Part shown: piece by piece, positions 52,793 to 61,034 of the stretch | Layout of the letters: the number at the start of each line of letters is the position of its first letter | Position numbering within the stretch: the first letter of the stretch is position 1 | Source of the DNA: Candidatus Thorarchaeota archaeon | Lineage (GTDB): Archaea; Asgardarchaeota; Thorarchaeia; Thorarchaeales; Thorarchaeaceae | Assembly: GCA_019057595.1 (NCBI GenBank) | Contig: DXJI01000003.1 | Coordinates: 42,641 to 106,640, forward strand | Reading direction: 5' to 3' | DNA length: 64,000 nt | The notes under the pieces: generated by a model | Databases searched by the model: none | Seen by the model: only the letters and a program-made list of their open reading frames with translations | Told to the model about the DNA's origin: nothing | Position numbers and translations under genes: made by a program

Positions 52793-52980
52793 GTCGCACC
52801 GCGAAGTATTCCAACGCATGCGAGTGTAACCTTCTCCATCACTCAGGCAACCATTAGGTCATCCTGGAGGTTTGTTTGAGGAGATAGAGATGACGTCAAT
52901 GACGAACGCCTGACACGTCGGAGAGGTGTCCTCGTCGACGTCGGCCTACTTGCCATTGTACGACACACTCATATTTTACA
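52793..52980. other. GC-rich, structured intergenic segment; possible ncRNA
   Basis: The 394-base gap 52753-53146 contains a stretch clearly richer in GC than its surroundings and without an open frame. At 52916-52940 it can fold into a hairpin of ten base pairs (one of them G-T) with one A-G mismatch and a TGT loop (CGTCGGAGAGG / CCTCGTCGACG). The rest of the gap, from about 52970, is AT-rich and leads to the next gene. I could not match it to SRP RNA, RNase P RNA or a C/D box RNA, so it is a candidate only. Confidence 0.3.
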
Positions 52981-53146
52981 TGGTAACAATGATACATAGT
53001 TCTAATCTTAGAACAACTTTTTTGGTCGCTAGTTTGGCGCTTTTCCAAATTGTTTGTTACATGTAATACAAGAAATACAATTATTTGGACAATCCAAGAA
53101 ACCTTAATCGCTGTGTCGGGTTCAATGAACAAACACCTTCGAAGCT

Positions 53147-54397
53147 GTGATACTCTTGACTGACAAAACTAGCCGTGATCGAATCCTCAAGGCAATCAAA
53201 AGAAGACTCAAGGAATCTGATGAGCGTGATCGAATTCATCTAATCACAGATATAATTGGAGACCGTCGTGATAGAGACCTTGTGGATGTCATTGCACAGA
53301 TTGAACAGGATGAGGGATGGTCTTCAGCTCTTGAGTATATCTTGAAAGTGCGTGGTCGAAAATACTCTTCACCAATAACTATGGACAACAATGAAACAGA
53401 TCTGGAGGAGCTAAAGTACAGAGAGGTTGTGTTCAATCTTCTGTCATGCTCAGGCCTAGAACCAGTTCCGATTGATACAACAGCTCTACTTGAGGAACTC
53501 GATTCTGAAAATTCGTTGCTGGATGCATCACGTGTTCTCATTACTAAACTCGAAAACCTAGCAATTGATCAGATTAGGAATGGTGATACACTGTTCTTTG
53601 ATTTCTCAGGGAATATCTCAATCTCTCAAGAAACCTCAGATTTGCTTCGACGAATCAGAAGTAAGAGAATCCAAGACATCTCGCTCCACCGAGATGAATC
53701 AACTATCAACATAGATTCCTTATGGCATTGTGAGCTGGGCCGTCTAGCACTATCAGATCTTGGAATAAAAGGCACTCAAGTTACTCCTGACACTTTTAGT
53801 CATGTATTATCAGTAATACAAGAACCAATTTCTTTGCTGGAAGATCTGAATGTAGCATCTCGAAGTGATGACCCGCACCTTGGCCCTTCCAATAATGAAT
53901 ATAGAAAGTTGCTAACTCAGATAATTCAACAGGACATAGATGGACTTGGTCGTTTGGCAAGTAGACACGCCTTGCCCACGCTCAATACACTTCTTGATGA
54001 ATCGATATCCCAGTACAAAGACTCCCAATCAACTGCTGGTTTCAAGACAATGCTCCAGTACATCAATGCGCATATTGCTGTGCGTGCTATTGATTCCGTG
54101 ATTGTTCTTGAAAAAGCATCCAGGATGATAGATACACGTGTGGCAACAATGGCAATCATAGCAATTGGCAATTTTTACCATGAATCTGCTGTATCCACTC
54201 TAGTGGATATCCTATGCACCAATAAGAAACACGAGATTATGGACACCACAACTCGGTCGATAAGAACTGTTCACAAGCGATGTCCCGAGGCCGATCATGT
54301 AATAGATACACGACTCAATAGGGAATGTACGAATCGTGGGAAGTTATTGAAGCTCCAACGGTTGCTTCTCAAAGAAAGAGGTCTGTATTACCAGTAG
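53147..54397 (+). CDS. Uncharacterised protein with HEAT-like C-terminal half
   Basis: A 416-residue soluble protein. The N-terminal part (IKRRLKESDERDRIHLITDI, LVDVIAQIEQDEGWSSALEY) is charged and helical. The C-terminal half has repeat-like helices such as VATMAIIAIGNFYHESAVST and LVDILCTNKKHEIMDTTTRS, reminiscent of HEAT repeats, which usually serve as protein-binding scaffolds. No catalytic motif is visible. The start is GTG at 53147. The acyl-CoA synthetase gene follows on the same strand. Confidence 0.55.
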   Translation: MILLTDKTSRDRILKAIKRRLKESDERDRIHLITDIIGDRRDRDLVDVIAQIEQDEGWSSALEYILKVRGRKYSSPITMDNNETDLEELKYREVVFNLLSCSGLEPVPIDTTALLEELDSENSLLDASRVLITKLENLAIDQIRNGDTLFFDFSGNISISQETSDLLRRIRSKRIQDISLHRDESTINIDSLWHCELGRLALSDLGIKGTQVTPDTFSHVLSVIQEPISLLEDLNVASRSDDPHLGPSNNEYRKLLTQIIQQDIDGLGRLASRHALPTLNTLLDESISQYKDSQSTAGFKTMLQYINAHIAVRAIDSVIVLEKASRMIDTRVATMAIIAIGNFYHESAVSTLVDILCTNKKHEIMDTTTRSIRTVHKRCPEADHVIDTRLNRECTNRGKLLKLQRLLLKERGLYYQ

Positions 54398-54456
54398 TAC
54401 AACCACTTTCAGCTCACTCGACAGACATAAATCGACTTCACCTTTGGCGTGAACAT

Positions 54457-55842
54457 ATGACAGGTTCTGAGAAAATGGTGAAGAGCATTGATCCCTTCTT
54501 CAATCCCACAAAAGTTGCTCTCGTGGGAGCATCAGCAGATTATCGGAAACTGGGCAACTCAATCATGATGAACTTGTTGGCATCAGAGATAGAGGTCTAT
54601 CCAATAACCCGTAGTAGAGACCGTGTTCTTGGTGTGACTGCTTACAAAAGTTTAGCCGACCTGCCAGAACCTGTTGACCTTGTGATAGTCGTAGTGGCTG
54701 CAAAATACTGTCCTCCACTGATGTCTGAAATAAGGAAGGCTGGAGCCAAGAATGCTGTAGTCATCTCAGGAGGTTTCAGTGAAACCGGAGCCGCAGGGGC
54801 TGAGCTCGAAGATATTCTTGTCCAAGCTGCGAAGGACTCGGAAGTTCGTATCATCGGTCCGAACTGTGTAGGAGTGTCAAACAGCCGACTCTTCAATGGT
54901 ACATTCACCATGATGCCAGAAAGAGGGAACATTGCATTTGTGTCTCAGAGTGGAGCTCTTGGTGGAATGACTATATACACCACCAGATCAAAAAGAATCG
55001 GAATGAGCAAGTTTGCTAGCATTGGAAACTCTGCTGACGTGGGCTTTGTTGAAATCATCGACTACTTCCGAGAAGATCCAAAATCAACAGTAATCGCTGC
55101 GTATATTGAAGGCGTGGATGAAGGTCGAGAACTGTTCGAGTCATTAAACACTGCAGCAAAAGAGAAACCAGTTGTAGTACTGAAGGGAGGTCAAAGTGAG
55201 GCTGGTGGTCGTGCCACACAGTCCCACACAGGATCGCTCGCAGGAACGGCAAAGGTTTTCGATGGAATGATTCGTCAGGCTGGTTGTGTAACAGCTCCTT
55301 CTCTTGACACATTGTTCGAAATCTGCAAACTCTTTGATTATCAACCATTACCCAAGGGTCGACGTATTGGTATTATTAGTAATACAGGCGGCGCAGGAGT
55401 CTTGGCGACGGATGCAGCCTCAAAGATAGGCCTAGAAATTCCAACTCTGGAAGAAAATACCCACGAAGAACTGCGTCAAGTTCTCCCACCTATGGCCTCT
55501 GTGAACAATCCAATCGATGTAGTAGCGAGTGGCGGCAGACGAGAATACAAGGTGGCCACAGAGCTGTTGCTGGATGACAATAATGTAGATACTCTATTAG
55601 TCATATGCGCTGTCCCAACTTTTGCAGGAATGACACAGACTGAACATGCAGCTGGTACACTTGAAGGAGTACGCACAGCGGCATCAGACAAACCAGTAGT
55701 GGGAGTTTGGCTTGCAGGAGATGTCGGCAAACCTGGGAAGGATCTCTTGGAAATGAACAGGATCCCCTGTTATGATGATCCAGCATTAGCAGCCCTGTGT
55801 ATATCTCGAATCGTAGAGTATGCCGAATTTCGCACTCGGTAG
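54457..55842 (+). CDS. acdA: ADP(NDP)-forming acyl-CoA synthetase, alpha subunit
   Basis: Converts acyl-CoA, ADP and phosphate to acid, CoA and ATP, the energy-conserving end of amino-acid fermentation in archaea. The N-terminal CoA-binding domain has KVALVGASADYRKLGNSIMM, followed by GPNCVGVSN and a succinyl-CoA-ligase-like domain with FVSQSGALGGMTIY, where the phospho-histidine region reads TQSHTGSLAGT. With ATG at 54457 it has 461 residues; the frame extends upstream into the previous gene but that part is not family-like. The beta (ATP-grasp) subunit is not in the window. It would fit downstream of IorAB. Confidence 0.9.
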   Translation: MTGSEKMVKSIDPFFNPTKVALVGASADYRKLGNSIMMNLLASEIEVYPITRSRDRVLGVTAYKSLADLPEPVDLVIVVVAAKYCPPLMSEIRKAGAKNAVVISGGFSETGAAGAELEDILVQAAKDSEVRIIGPNCVGVSNSRLFNGTFTMMPERGNIAFVSQSGALGGMTIYTTRSKRIGMSKFASIGNSADVGFVEIIDYFREDPKSTVIAAYIEGVDEGRELFESLNTAAKEKPVVVLKGGQSEAGGRATQSHTGSLAGTAKVFDGMIRQAGCVTAPSLDTLFEICKLFDYQPLPKGRRIGIISNTGGAGVLATDAASKIGLEIPTLEENTHEELRQVLPPMASVNNPIDVVASGGRREYKVATELLLDDNNVDTLLVICAVPTFAGMTQTEHAAGTLEGVRTAASDKPVVGVWLAGDVGKPGKDLLEMNRIPCYDDPALAALCISRIVEYAEFRTR

Positions 55843-55878
55843 AGTTCTTCCTCTAATACTGTTATTACAGTATCACAC

Positions 55879-56178
55879 TCAACCTTCGAGAAATTCTTCG
55901 GCTATCTGTGGGAATTCCTGTGCAACTGCTTCACGAAGCTGTTTCTCAACCCACATGCTTAGGTTTATTGCCTTATTTTTTCGAATCGCCTTCAGACAGG
56001 CTCTGAGATCAGTCGGAATAGAGAAGGAAACGATAGGGCTCTTACGTTCCTTGTTAGGAACAGAAGATAAGAGCTCACTCTGTTTTGGTACAGAATCGGT
56101 TCCTCTGACTGCAGTTCGTGGCTTCGTTTCGTCGTCCTCTTTGTCTGCTTCTTTTCTATATTTTCCAAGTAGACTCAT
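55879..56178 (-). CDS. Ribbon-helix-helix-like protein paired with AAA ATPase
   Basis: A 99-residue protein when started at the ATG at 56178, one base after the upstream ATPase gene. The first 50 residues are charged and probably disordered. The C-terminal part VSFSIPTDLRACLKAIRKNK followed by AINLSMWVEKQLREAVAQEF has the strand-helix-helix pattern of RHH DNA-binding proteins. RHH proteins commonly repress their own operon; an inverted repeat at 57176-57200 in the operon leader is a plausible site. Confidence 0.6.
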   Translation of the reverse strand: MSLLGKYRKEADKEDDETKPRTAVRGTDSVPKQSELLSSVPNKERKSPIVSFSIPTDLRACLKAIRKNKAINLSMWVEKQLREAVAQEFPQIAEEFLEG

Positions 56179-56179
56179 T

Positions 56180-57154
56180 TCATTGAACCTCCCTGAGTAG
56201 AGTAGCATATGCTTCAGAAACAAGCGCAGCAATGTCTCTGGTCACATCTGGGTCACCAGCATTCCTAAAATTCTCAGCTGCAACTTGTTGACATCCGCGC
56301 GCTAGCATTCGTATGTCTCGTGGGTTTCCTTTTGCTGCAGTATTAATGACATCCACTGCACTATCTGAAAACGGATAGATACTGAAGTCCTCTGGATCAA
56401 AGCTGTCAATCTTATTCTGTGCATAGGCAATCCGACGACCTATGAACTCTCTAGCCTTTGCATCATTAAGCGGAGGGACATCAAGTGGTTCTGTCCGATC
56501 AGCTATCTGTGGTAAGAATGAAAGCATTGCATTCCAATATATCAAAGTCCCCGACATTACTAAGGTGAAAATAGGCTCATCAAGGACTCCCGAATATGTA
56601 TCAACCATTTCTTCGGTAGGTAAATCAGCAAGGAACCTTAGTTTATGAAAGGCAGCCTCTTGATTATCTGCAACATCCTCAATAAACAATGCAGTACGAC
56701 TCTTTTCTTCTATATATCTTCGAAGACTTTCCTTCGCAACTGCGTCAATAATTTGACTTGACTCCCAAGACCTTCTGTACTTTATCCTGAGAGAATCTGC
56801 AATTGCTGAGGCCATTTGCTTCTCATAGAGACCTGTCATCCCCACATATCCCGTGATGAATTTGTTACCCTCACGATCAGCAAGGGTTGGTAGGTCTCTT
56901 AATGCTAATAGCATCAGTGTACTCTTTCCAGACCCTACTGGTCCTCGAATGAATACATGTCTTTCATTTGTGATGATTAGGTCAACAATGGAATCAAGAA
57001 AATCGCTGTCCTCTATGTATAGACGACTATCAGGCATCTTGAAACCACGAAACGGTGAGAACCTAGCACCAATTTTCTCTTCCCAGGCTCGCAGGACTTC
57101 TTTACGAGTGTTGAAGTGACGAATTAGTGCACTCTCATAGATTGCAATCGTCAT
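56180..57154 (-). CDS. Orc1/Cdc6-like AAA+ ATPase of unknown role
   Basis: A 324-residue P-loop ATPase. Walker A is FIRGPVGSGKSTLM (about residues 68-81), the Walker B-like strand is TALFIEDVADNQ (about 153-164), and the sensor-like TLVMSGTLIYW follows. The end is helical. It resembles Orc1/Cdc6 or TniB/MuB-like ATPases in layout but I see no winged helix at the C-terminus, so it is unlikely to be a standard initiator. GAGG eight bases before the ATG supports the start. It forms an operon with the RHH-like gene. Confidence 0.65.
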   Translation of the reverse strand: MTIAIYESALIRHFNTRKEVLRAWEEKIGARFSPFRGFKMPDSRLYIEDSDFLDSIVDLIITNERHVFIRGPVGSGKSTLMLLALRDLPTLADREGNKFITGYVGMTGLYEKQMASAIADSLRIKYRRSWESSQIIDAVAKESLRRYIEEKSRTALFIEDVADNQEAAFHKLRFLADLPTEEMVDTYSGVLDEPIFTLVMSGTLIYWNAMLSFLPQIADRTEPLDVPPLNDAKAREFIGRRIAYAQNKIDSFDPEDFSIYPFSDSAVDVINTAAKGNPRDIRMLARGCQQVAAENFRNAGDPDVTRDIAALVSEAYATLLREVQ

Positions 57155-57175
57155 TTTGTGGACCTCTAGAGATTG

Positions 57176-57200
57176 GTATCACAAGTAGTGCTTGTAATAC
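57176..57200. promoter_or_regulatory. Inverted repeat in the AAA-RHH operon leader
   Basis: GTATCACAAG-TAGTG-CTTGTAATAC has ten-base arms matching at nine positions. It lies between the TATA box (57221-57230) and the ATG at 57154, covering the predicted transcription start near 57199. The position fits autoregulation by the RHH-like protein. Confidence 0.5.
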
Positions 57201-57220
57201 AATTTTCAAACACGCAGTTT

Positions 57221-57230
57221 GGATATAAAG
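57221..57230. promoter_or_regulatory. TATA box usable in both directions
   Basis: GGATATAAAG reads CTTTATATCC on the minus strand. It is well placed for the AAA-RHH operon and might also serve the small membrane protein gene to the right. Confidence 0.45.
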
Positions 57231-57313
57231 TGTGTGGTAAAAATTGTCATTGAGACACAACCTTTTTGAAGAGAATGAACTGGCTGTGAGTTCATCCCTA
57301 GGAGACAGATGAA

Positions 57314-57592
57314 ATGGATGTAGAACGAATAAAGCACATCATGAACTCACTAATGATGCTCTCCCTTCTAATCTGTGGTGGCCTTGCAGGAATCATACTG
57401 ATTACTGATGTTCCGTTGACCCGCACAACTGCAGCACTCCCCTTTGCATTCCTTTTCATATTCTCAATCAGTTTCATAACCACAGGTCAGATCAATGATA
57501 GACCTCACCTCACAGCAAAGTATCTTCGAGACTGGCTAATTATCTGCACTATTGGAATCATTGTCAGCGCACTTGCTTTCACATTCTATTAA
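57314..57592 (+). CDS. Small three-helix membrane protein
   Basis: A 92-residue protein with three likely transmembrane helices (about residues 12-31, 40-60 and 74-91), for example LMMLSLLICGGLAGIILIT and LIICTIGIIVSALAFTFY. The short loops carry few charges. No family recognised. GGAGA nine bases before the ATG supports translation. It lies just upstream of atpD, but nothing in it suggests an ATP synthase role. Confidence 0.65.
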   Translation: MDVERIKHIMNSLMMLSLLICGGLAGIILITDVPLTRTTAALPFAFLFIFSISFITTGQINDRPHLTAKYLRDWLIICTIGIIVSALAFTFY

Positions 57593-57663
57593 TCCAAAAC
57601 GTAAGAGTTTAGAACAGCTATTACATAATCCATAGACTAGTCCAGCTCGAAAACGTGATAATC

Positions 57664-58302
57664 ATGAGTAAGATCTTACCTGGTACAAAGACCACCCGCA
57701 TGGAACTCCTAGCCCTGAAGAATCGAATGCGGCTGGCAGAACGAGGTCACGATCTACTTCGAGAGAAACGAGACTCTCTCATAATGGAGTTCTTCAATGC
57801 CATAGCTGAGATCAAAGAGGCTCGAGAGAAGGTCGACTCTGCATTATCTGAGGCCTTCTCAGCACTCACCCAAGCTAAGATGGTCATGGGTCCGGCACGG
57901 GTTGTAGAGTTTGCGTATGCCAGTAAGTTCGAGGCAAACCTGAGCATATCTACTAGGTCCATGATGGGTGTCCGAGTTCCAATTCTCTCAGTCGAACAGA
58001 GATCTCCTGACCTTCCATATTCTTTGGCTGATTCTAGCACCAAATTTGATGTCATGGGGGAGAAATTCAAGGAAGCCCTAAATGCCATAGTACGCTTGGC
58101 TGAGATAGAGTCTACTGTGAAACGCCTGGCTCTAGAGATTGAACGCACGAAGCGTCGTGTTTCTGCACTGGAAACAGTTGTCATTCCTCGACTTGATGCG
58201 ACCGCACGATTTGTCAAGCTTGCTCTAGAAGAACGTGATCGGGAAGATTTCGTCCGACTAAAGATGGTCCGAGACTGGATTACTGCAGAAGAGAACCAGT
58301 GA
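57664..58302 (+). CDS. atpD: A/V-type ATP synthase subunit D
   Basis: Central-stalk coiled-coil subunit of the archaeal A-type ATP synthase. The start KILPGTKTTRMELLALKNRM followed by RLAERGHDLLREKRDSLIME is highly characteristic, and the C-terminal helix VKRLALEIERTKRRVSALET ends with the conserved region before VIPRLDATARFVKLALEERD. I use the ATG at 57664 (212 residues); a GTG three codons upstream is possible. It stands apart from other ATP synthase genes, unlike the complete operons of many archaea. Confidence 0.95.
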   Translation: MSKILPGTKTTRMELLALKNRMRLAERGHDLLREKRDSLIMEFFNAIAEIKEAREKVDSALSEAFSALTQAKMVMGPARVVEFAYASKFEANLSISTRSMMGVRVPILSVEQRSPDLPYSLADSSTKFDVMGEKFKEALNAIVRLAEIESTVKRLALEIERTKRRVSALETVVIPRLDATARFVKLALEERDREDFVRLKMVRDWITAEENQ

Positions 58303-58330
58303 CACGTATTATCTGTATTACATTCTTCTA

Positions 58331-58729
58331 TCAATGTCTAAGTTTGAGAATAGCAGCGGCTAAATCGCCCCCAGTTTCTTCGAGAGCCTGTTTTGCCACC
58401 TTGATATCCACACCTGTCTGACTAGCGACCAGAGCGGCATCTTCCATTGGAATCTCAATCTTCTCTTCGACTTCAGCTTCAGCAGCAGGTGCATCAGTCT
58501 TTGCAGGTGCACTGCCTGCTGTCAATCCACGTTCATTCTTAGTTCCAGACACCTGAAATGATTCACTACCTGCTTGCTTGATTACTGTAACTTGAGCATT
58601 CGCGATAATCCATTCTTTATCATCAAAGCGAATTATTACCTCTCGTACACCCTCAATTTCCTTTTGCTCTATACCCATCTTCTTCATCATTCGTGCCATT
58701 TGCTTTGGTGACATTCCTCTGAAACCCAT
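58331..58729 (-). CDS. nac: Nascent polypeptide-associated complex protein (alpha-NAC type)
   Basis: Ribosome-associated chaperone that binds emerging chains. The N-terminus GMSPKQMARMMKKMGIEQKE and the NAC core (EVIIRFDDKEWIIANAQVTV, QVSGTKNER) are typical. After an alanine/acidic linker (about residues 75-92) the C-terminal UBA domain follows (DAALVASQTGVDIKVAKQAL, then EETGGDLAAAILKL). I use the ATG at 58729 (132 residues); the open frame begins eight codons earlier. It is convergent with atpD. Confidence 0.93.
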   Translation of the reverse strand: MGFRGMSPKQMARMMKKMGIEQKEIEGVREVIIRFDDKEWIIANAQVTVIKQAGSESFQVSGTKNERGLTAGSAPAKTDAPAAEAEVEEKIEIPMEDAALVASQTGVDIKVAKQALEETGGDLAAAILKLRH

Positions 58730-58795
58730 AGAATCACATCTCTGATTGTTCACTTGCGTCTATAATCCAAGACCTCTTTTCTGTAGATAAAACGA

Positions 58796-59629
58796 TTACG
58801 CTTTGTCTAGTTTTAGAAGTATATCAAACACAAAGTGCTCGACACCTGGTGAGTAATTCTTGACTCGACGAACTTCTGTTGTAGATTGAAGACCATAACT
58901 CGCGCCTGTTTTACTAATTTCTTCAATGACTTGGCTTACTTCTGACTCAGGAGCGGACATGTGCATGTGAATCATGCCACCCTTCTCAGTCAGAGATTCA
59001 ATGGCAGATGGCAGATATGATATCGTATCGTGAAGATACCCCATGATGACTCGGTCTGCCACACTTTTTGGATGAACTTCACGACAATCGCCCAGTAAAG
59101 CAGTCACTTTCCCGTCCAATTCATTCAGGTTAATATTTGTAACTAGAAATTCAAAAGCTACCGGATTAATCTCTATTGCAGTGACATCCACATTGGAAGA
59201 TTTTGCAATATGAAGGGCAAATTGACCGACACACGAGAACATGTCTACAACAATCTCTCCTGGTTTCACAATCTTTGACATGTGAATGCGTTCTCCCTTA
59301 TTTCCTCCTGAAAATGTAAGGTGAACTGGATCCAGTCTGAACTTCACCCCACTTTCTATATGTGTAGTAACTGTATTACAGTCACCAGATACTAGAGAAT
59401 ACGATGGTAGTCTAGTCTTTCCCATTGTCGGTCCTGTTCTCACCGCGACTGACTTAACACGTTTGTCAAATTTTAGTGTCTTATCACCAATCTTTTTGGC
59501 ATACTTCATGGATCTAGAATTCAGATGCACTAGGGCAACATGTCCTACGAGATGAAAACCAGAAGGAAGTGGTAGATCAACTGGAATGTCATTACCAAGC
59601 TCTGATTTAAGGAACTCTCTATATCTCAT
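58796..59629 (-). CDS. Trm5/TYW2-family tRNA modification enzyme, probably Taw2-like
   Basis: A Met-10+ family enzyme acting at G37 of tRNA. It has the SAM-binding strand VVDMFSCVGQFALHIAKSS and the following acidic EINPVAFEFLVTNINLNEL. The family signature ADRVIMGYLHD carries Gly after Met, where Trm5 methylases usually have NLP; this favours the aminocarboxypropyl transferase Taw2 of wyosine synthesis over Trm5. The protein has 277 residues from the ATG at 59629 (GTG three codons earlier also open). The substrate call remains inference. Confidence 0.75.
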   Translation of the reverse strand: MRYREFLKSELGNDIPVDLPLPSGFHLVGHVALVHLNSRSMKYAKKIGDKTLKFDKRVKSVAVRTGPTMGKTRLPSYSLVSGDCNTVTTHIESGVKFRLDPVHLTFSGGNKGERIHMSKIVKPGEIVVDMFSCVGQFALHIAKSSNVDVTAIEINPVAFEFLVTNINLNELDGKVTALLGDCREVHPKSVADRVIMGYLHDTISYLPSAIESLTEKGGMIHMHMSAPESEVSQVIEEISKTGASYGLQSTTEVRRVKNYSPGVEHFVFDILLKLDKA

Positions 59630-59654
59630 TGAGTTCACGAATCTCTGAACTAGT

Positions 59655-60860
59655 CTAGCAGTAAATATTACCGGGTGCTCGGTCGCCGCCAGTACCTCGG
59701 GCCTGTACTTTCTCTATTGCCTTTCGAAAGTCATCTTGATTTACACAGATTCTTTTGTCACGAATGGCGAACATCCCTGCTTCAGTGCATATTGTCTTGA
59801 TATCCGCACCAGTTTGACCCTGGGTTGCAGAAAAAAGTCTGTCATAGTCAACTACGGTTTCTATGTTCATACCTCGTGTGTGTATCTTGAATATTTCTTT
59901 CCTACTCTCATCATCAGGTAGCGGAAATTCAATGATCCTATCAAATCTTCCAGGTCGAAGCAATGCTGGGTCTAAAATATCTGGACGATTTGTTGCGCCC
60001 AATACTGCAACCCGACCCCTAGATTCAAACCCATCCAACTCACTCAGAAGCTGCATCAGCGTACGTTGCACCTCTCTGTCACCTGAAGTAGCAATGTCCA
60101 ATCTATGGGATCCAACTGCATCAAGCTCATCAACAAATATGATTGCAGGAGCTTTTTCTTTCGCCATCATGAAGATTTCACGAACAAGTCGTGCACCTTC
60201 ACCTATGAATTTCTGAACAAGTTCTGAACCAATTACTCTAATGAAGGTGGCATTTGTTTCATGGGCAACTGCTCGCGCACAGAGAGTCTTGCCTGTACCC
60301 GGCAACCCAGTAAGAAGAACTCCCTTAGGTGGTTCAATGCCTACTTTCTCAAAGAGTTCTGGATTAAGAAGGGGATCCTCCACTGTTTCTCTGATCTCTC
60401 TAAGTTGGTCATGAAGTCCTCCAATCTCAAGGTAAGAAACTGGTGGTGCTTCCTCAATCTCCATAGCTCGAATAATTGGATCGCGCGATGGTGGTAATTC
60501 TTGAGTGATAGCAAATGATCTCTGATTGAGTGCTACCAAGGTACCAGGCTGGAGCTTGTCCTTTGGAATGACTGATGAAACATGAACCACAAAATTAGGT
60601 CCAGTGGAGCTTTTCACAATGGCTCTACCATCTTCAAGCATTTCTGTTATTGTCGCAGTGATCAATGGAGATTGTCTCAGTTTCTCGAGTTCTGTTCTCA
60701 GGGTCTGAGTTTCTTTCTCGAGTCGACTACGTTCAGCCTGAAGAATTTGTTTCTCAGTTTCGAGTGCACGAAGTCTACGTTCTAGATGCCGTGTGTAGCT
60801 CTGCGAGTATGCTGAATCATCAACGTTACCGTCGTCTTTAGCATCTGTAGTACCTGGCAC
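59655..60860 (-). CDS. pan: Proteasome-activating nucleotidase PAN
   Basis: AAA+ unfoldase that feeds the 20S proteasome. It begins with a coiled coil (about residues 20-66), followed by an OB domain (TATITEMLEDGRAIVKSSTG). The AAA domain has Walker A LTGLPGTGKT, Walker B IIFVDELDAVG and second-region-of-homology NRPDILDPALLRPGRFDR. The last three residues Ile-Tyr-Cys form the HbYX motif that opens the proteasome gate. The length of 401 residues is normal. The start is GTG at 60860 with GAGGTG seven bases upstream. Confidence 0.95.
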   Translation of the reverse strand: MPGTTDAKDDGNVDDSAYSQSYTRHLERRLRALETEKQILQAERSRLEKETQTLRTELEKLRQSPLITATITEMLEDGRAIVKSSTGPNFVVHVSSVIPKDKLQPGTLVALNQRSFAITQELPPSRDPIIRAMEIEEAPPVSYLEIGGLHDQLREIRETVEDPLLNPELFEKVGIEPPKGVLLTGLPGTGKTLCARAVAHETNATFIRVIGSELVQKFIGEGARLVREIFMMAKEKAPAIIFVDELDAVGSHRLDIATSGDREVQRTLMQLLSELDGFESRGRVAVLGATNRPDILDPALLRPGRFDRIIEFPLPDDESRKEIFKIHTRGMNIETVVDYDRLFSATQGQTGADIKTICTEAGMFAIRDKRICVNQDDFRKAIEKVQARGTGGDRAPGNIYC

Positions 60861-60987
60861 TAGATGGCACCTCAGGACATCATCAACTGCAGATGTTTTA
60901 AGGATTCCTTTGGCGGAGCCGACACAATGTGATAAAACCGCGGTATTACCATCAGATTCTACTCATACTAATGTGTATAGTCAATAA

Positions 60988-60998
60988 TCTTTATCAAC
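60988..60998 (+). promoter_or_regulatory. TATA-like box of the MBF1 gene
   Basis: TCTTTATCAAC lies about 40 bases before the GTG start at 61035, with the ribosome binding site AGAGGGA between. It sits in the divergent gap with PAN. Confidence 0.4.
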
Positions 60999-61034
60999 AC
61001 CCCACGAGTCATTATCAAAAAGAGGGAATCAACA

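Noticed and set aside
52880..52915. C/D box small RNA in the 52.8-52.9 kb gap
   Set aside because: A CTGA-like box is present but no proper RTGATGA box and the spacing is too short.
54325..54456. 44-codon upstream extension of the acyl-CoA synthetase
   Set aside because: It overlaps the preceding gene in another frame and does not resemble the start of this family, which begins shortly before SIDPFFNPTKVALVGAS.
55374..55390. GTATTA-n4-TAATAC palindrome inside acdA
   Set aside because: It is within well-conserved coding sequence; counted in the enrichment note but not annotated as a site by itself.
57747..58334. 195-codon minus-strand frame
   Set aside because: Antisense to atpD; arginine/serine-rich composition typical of a shadow frame.
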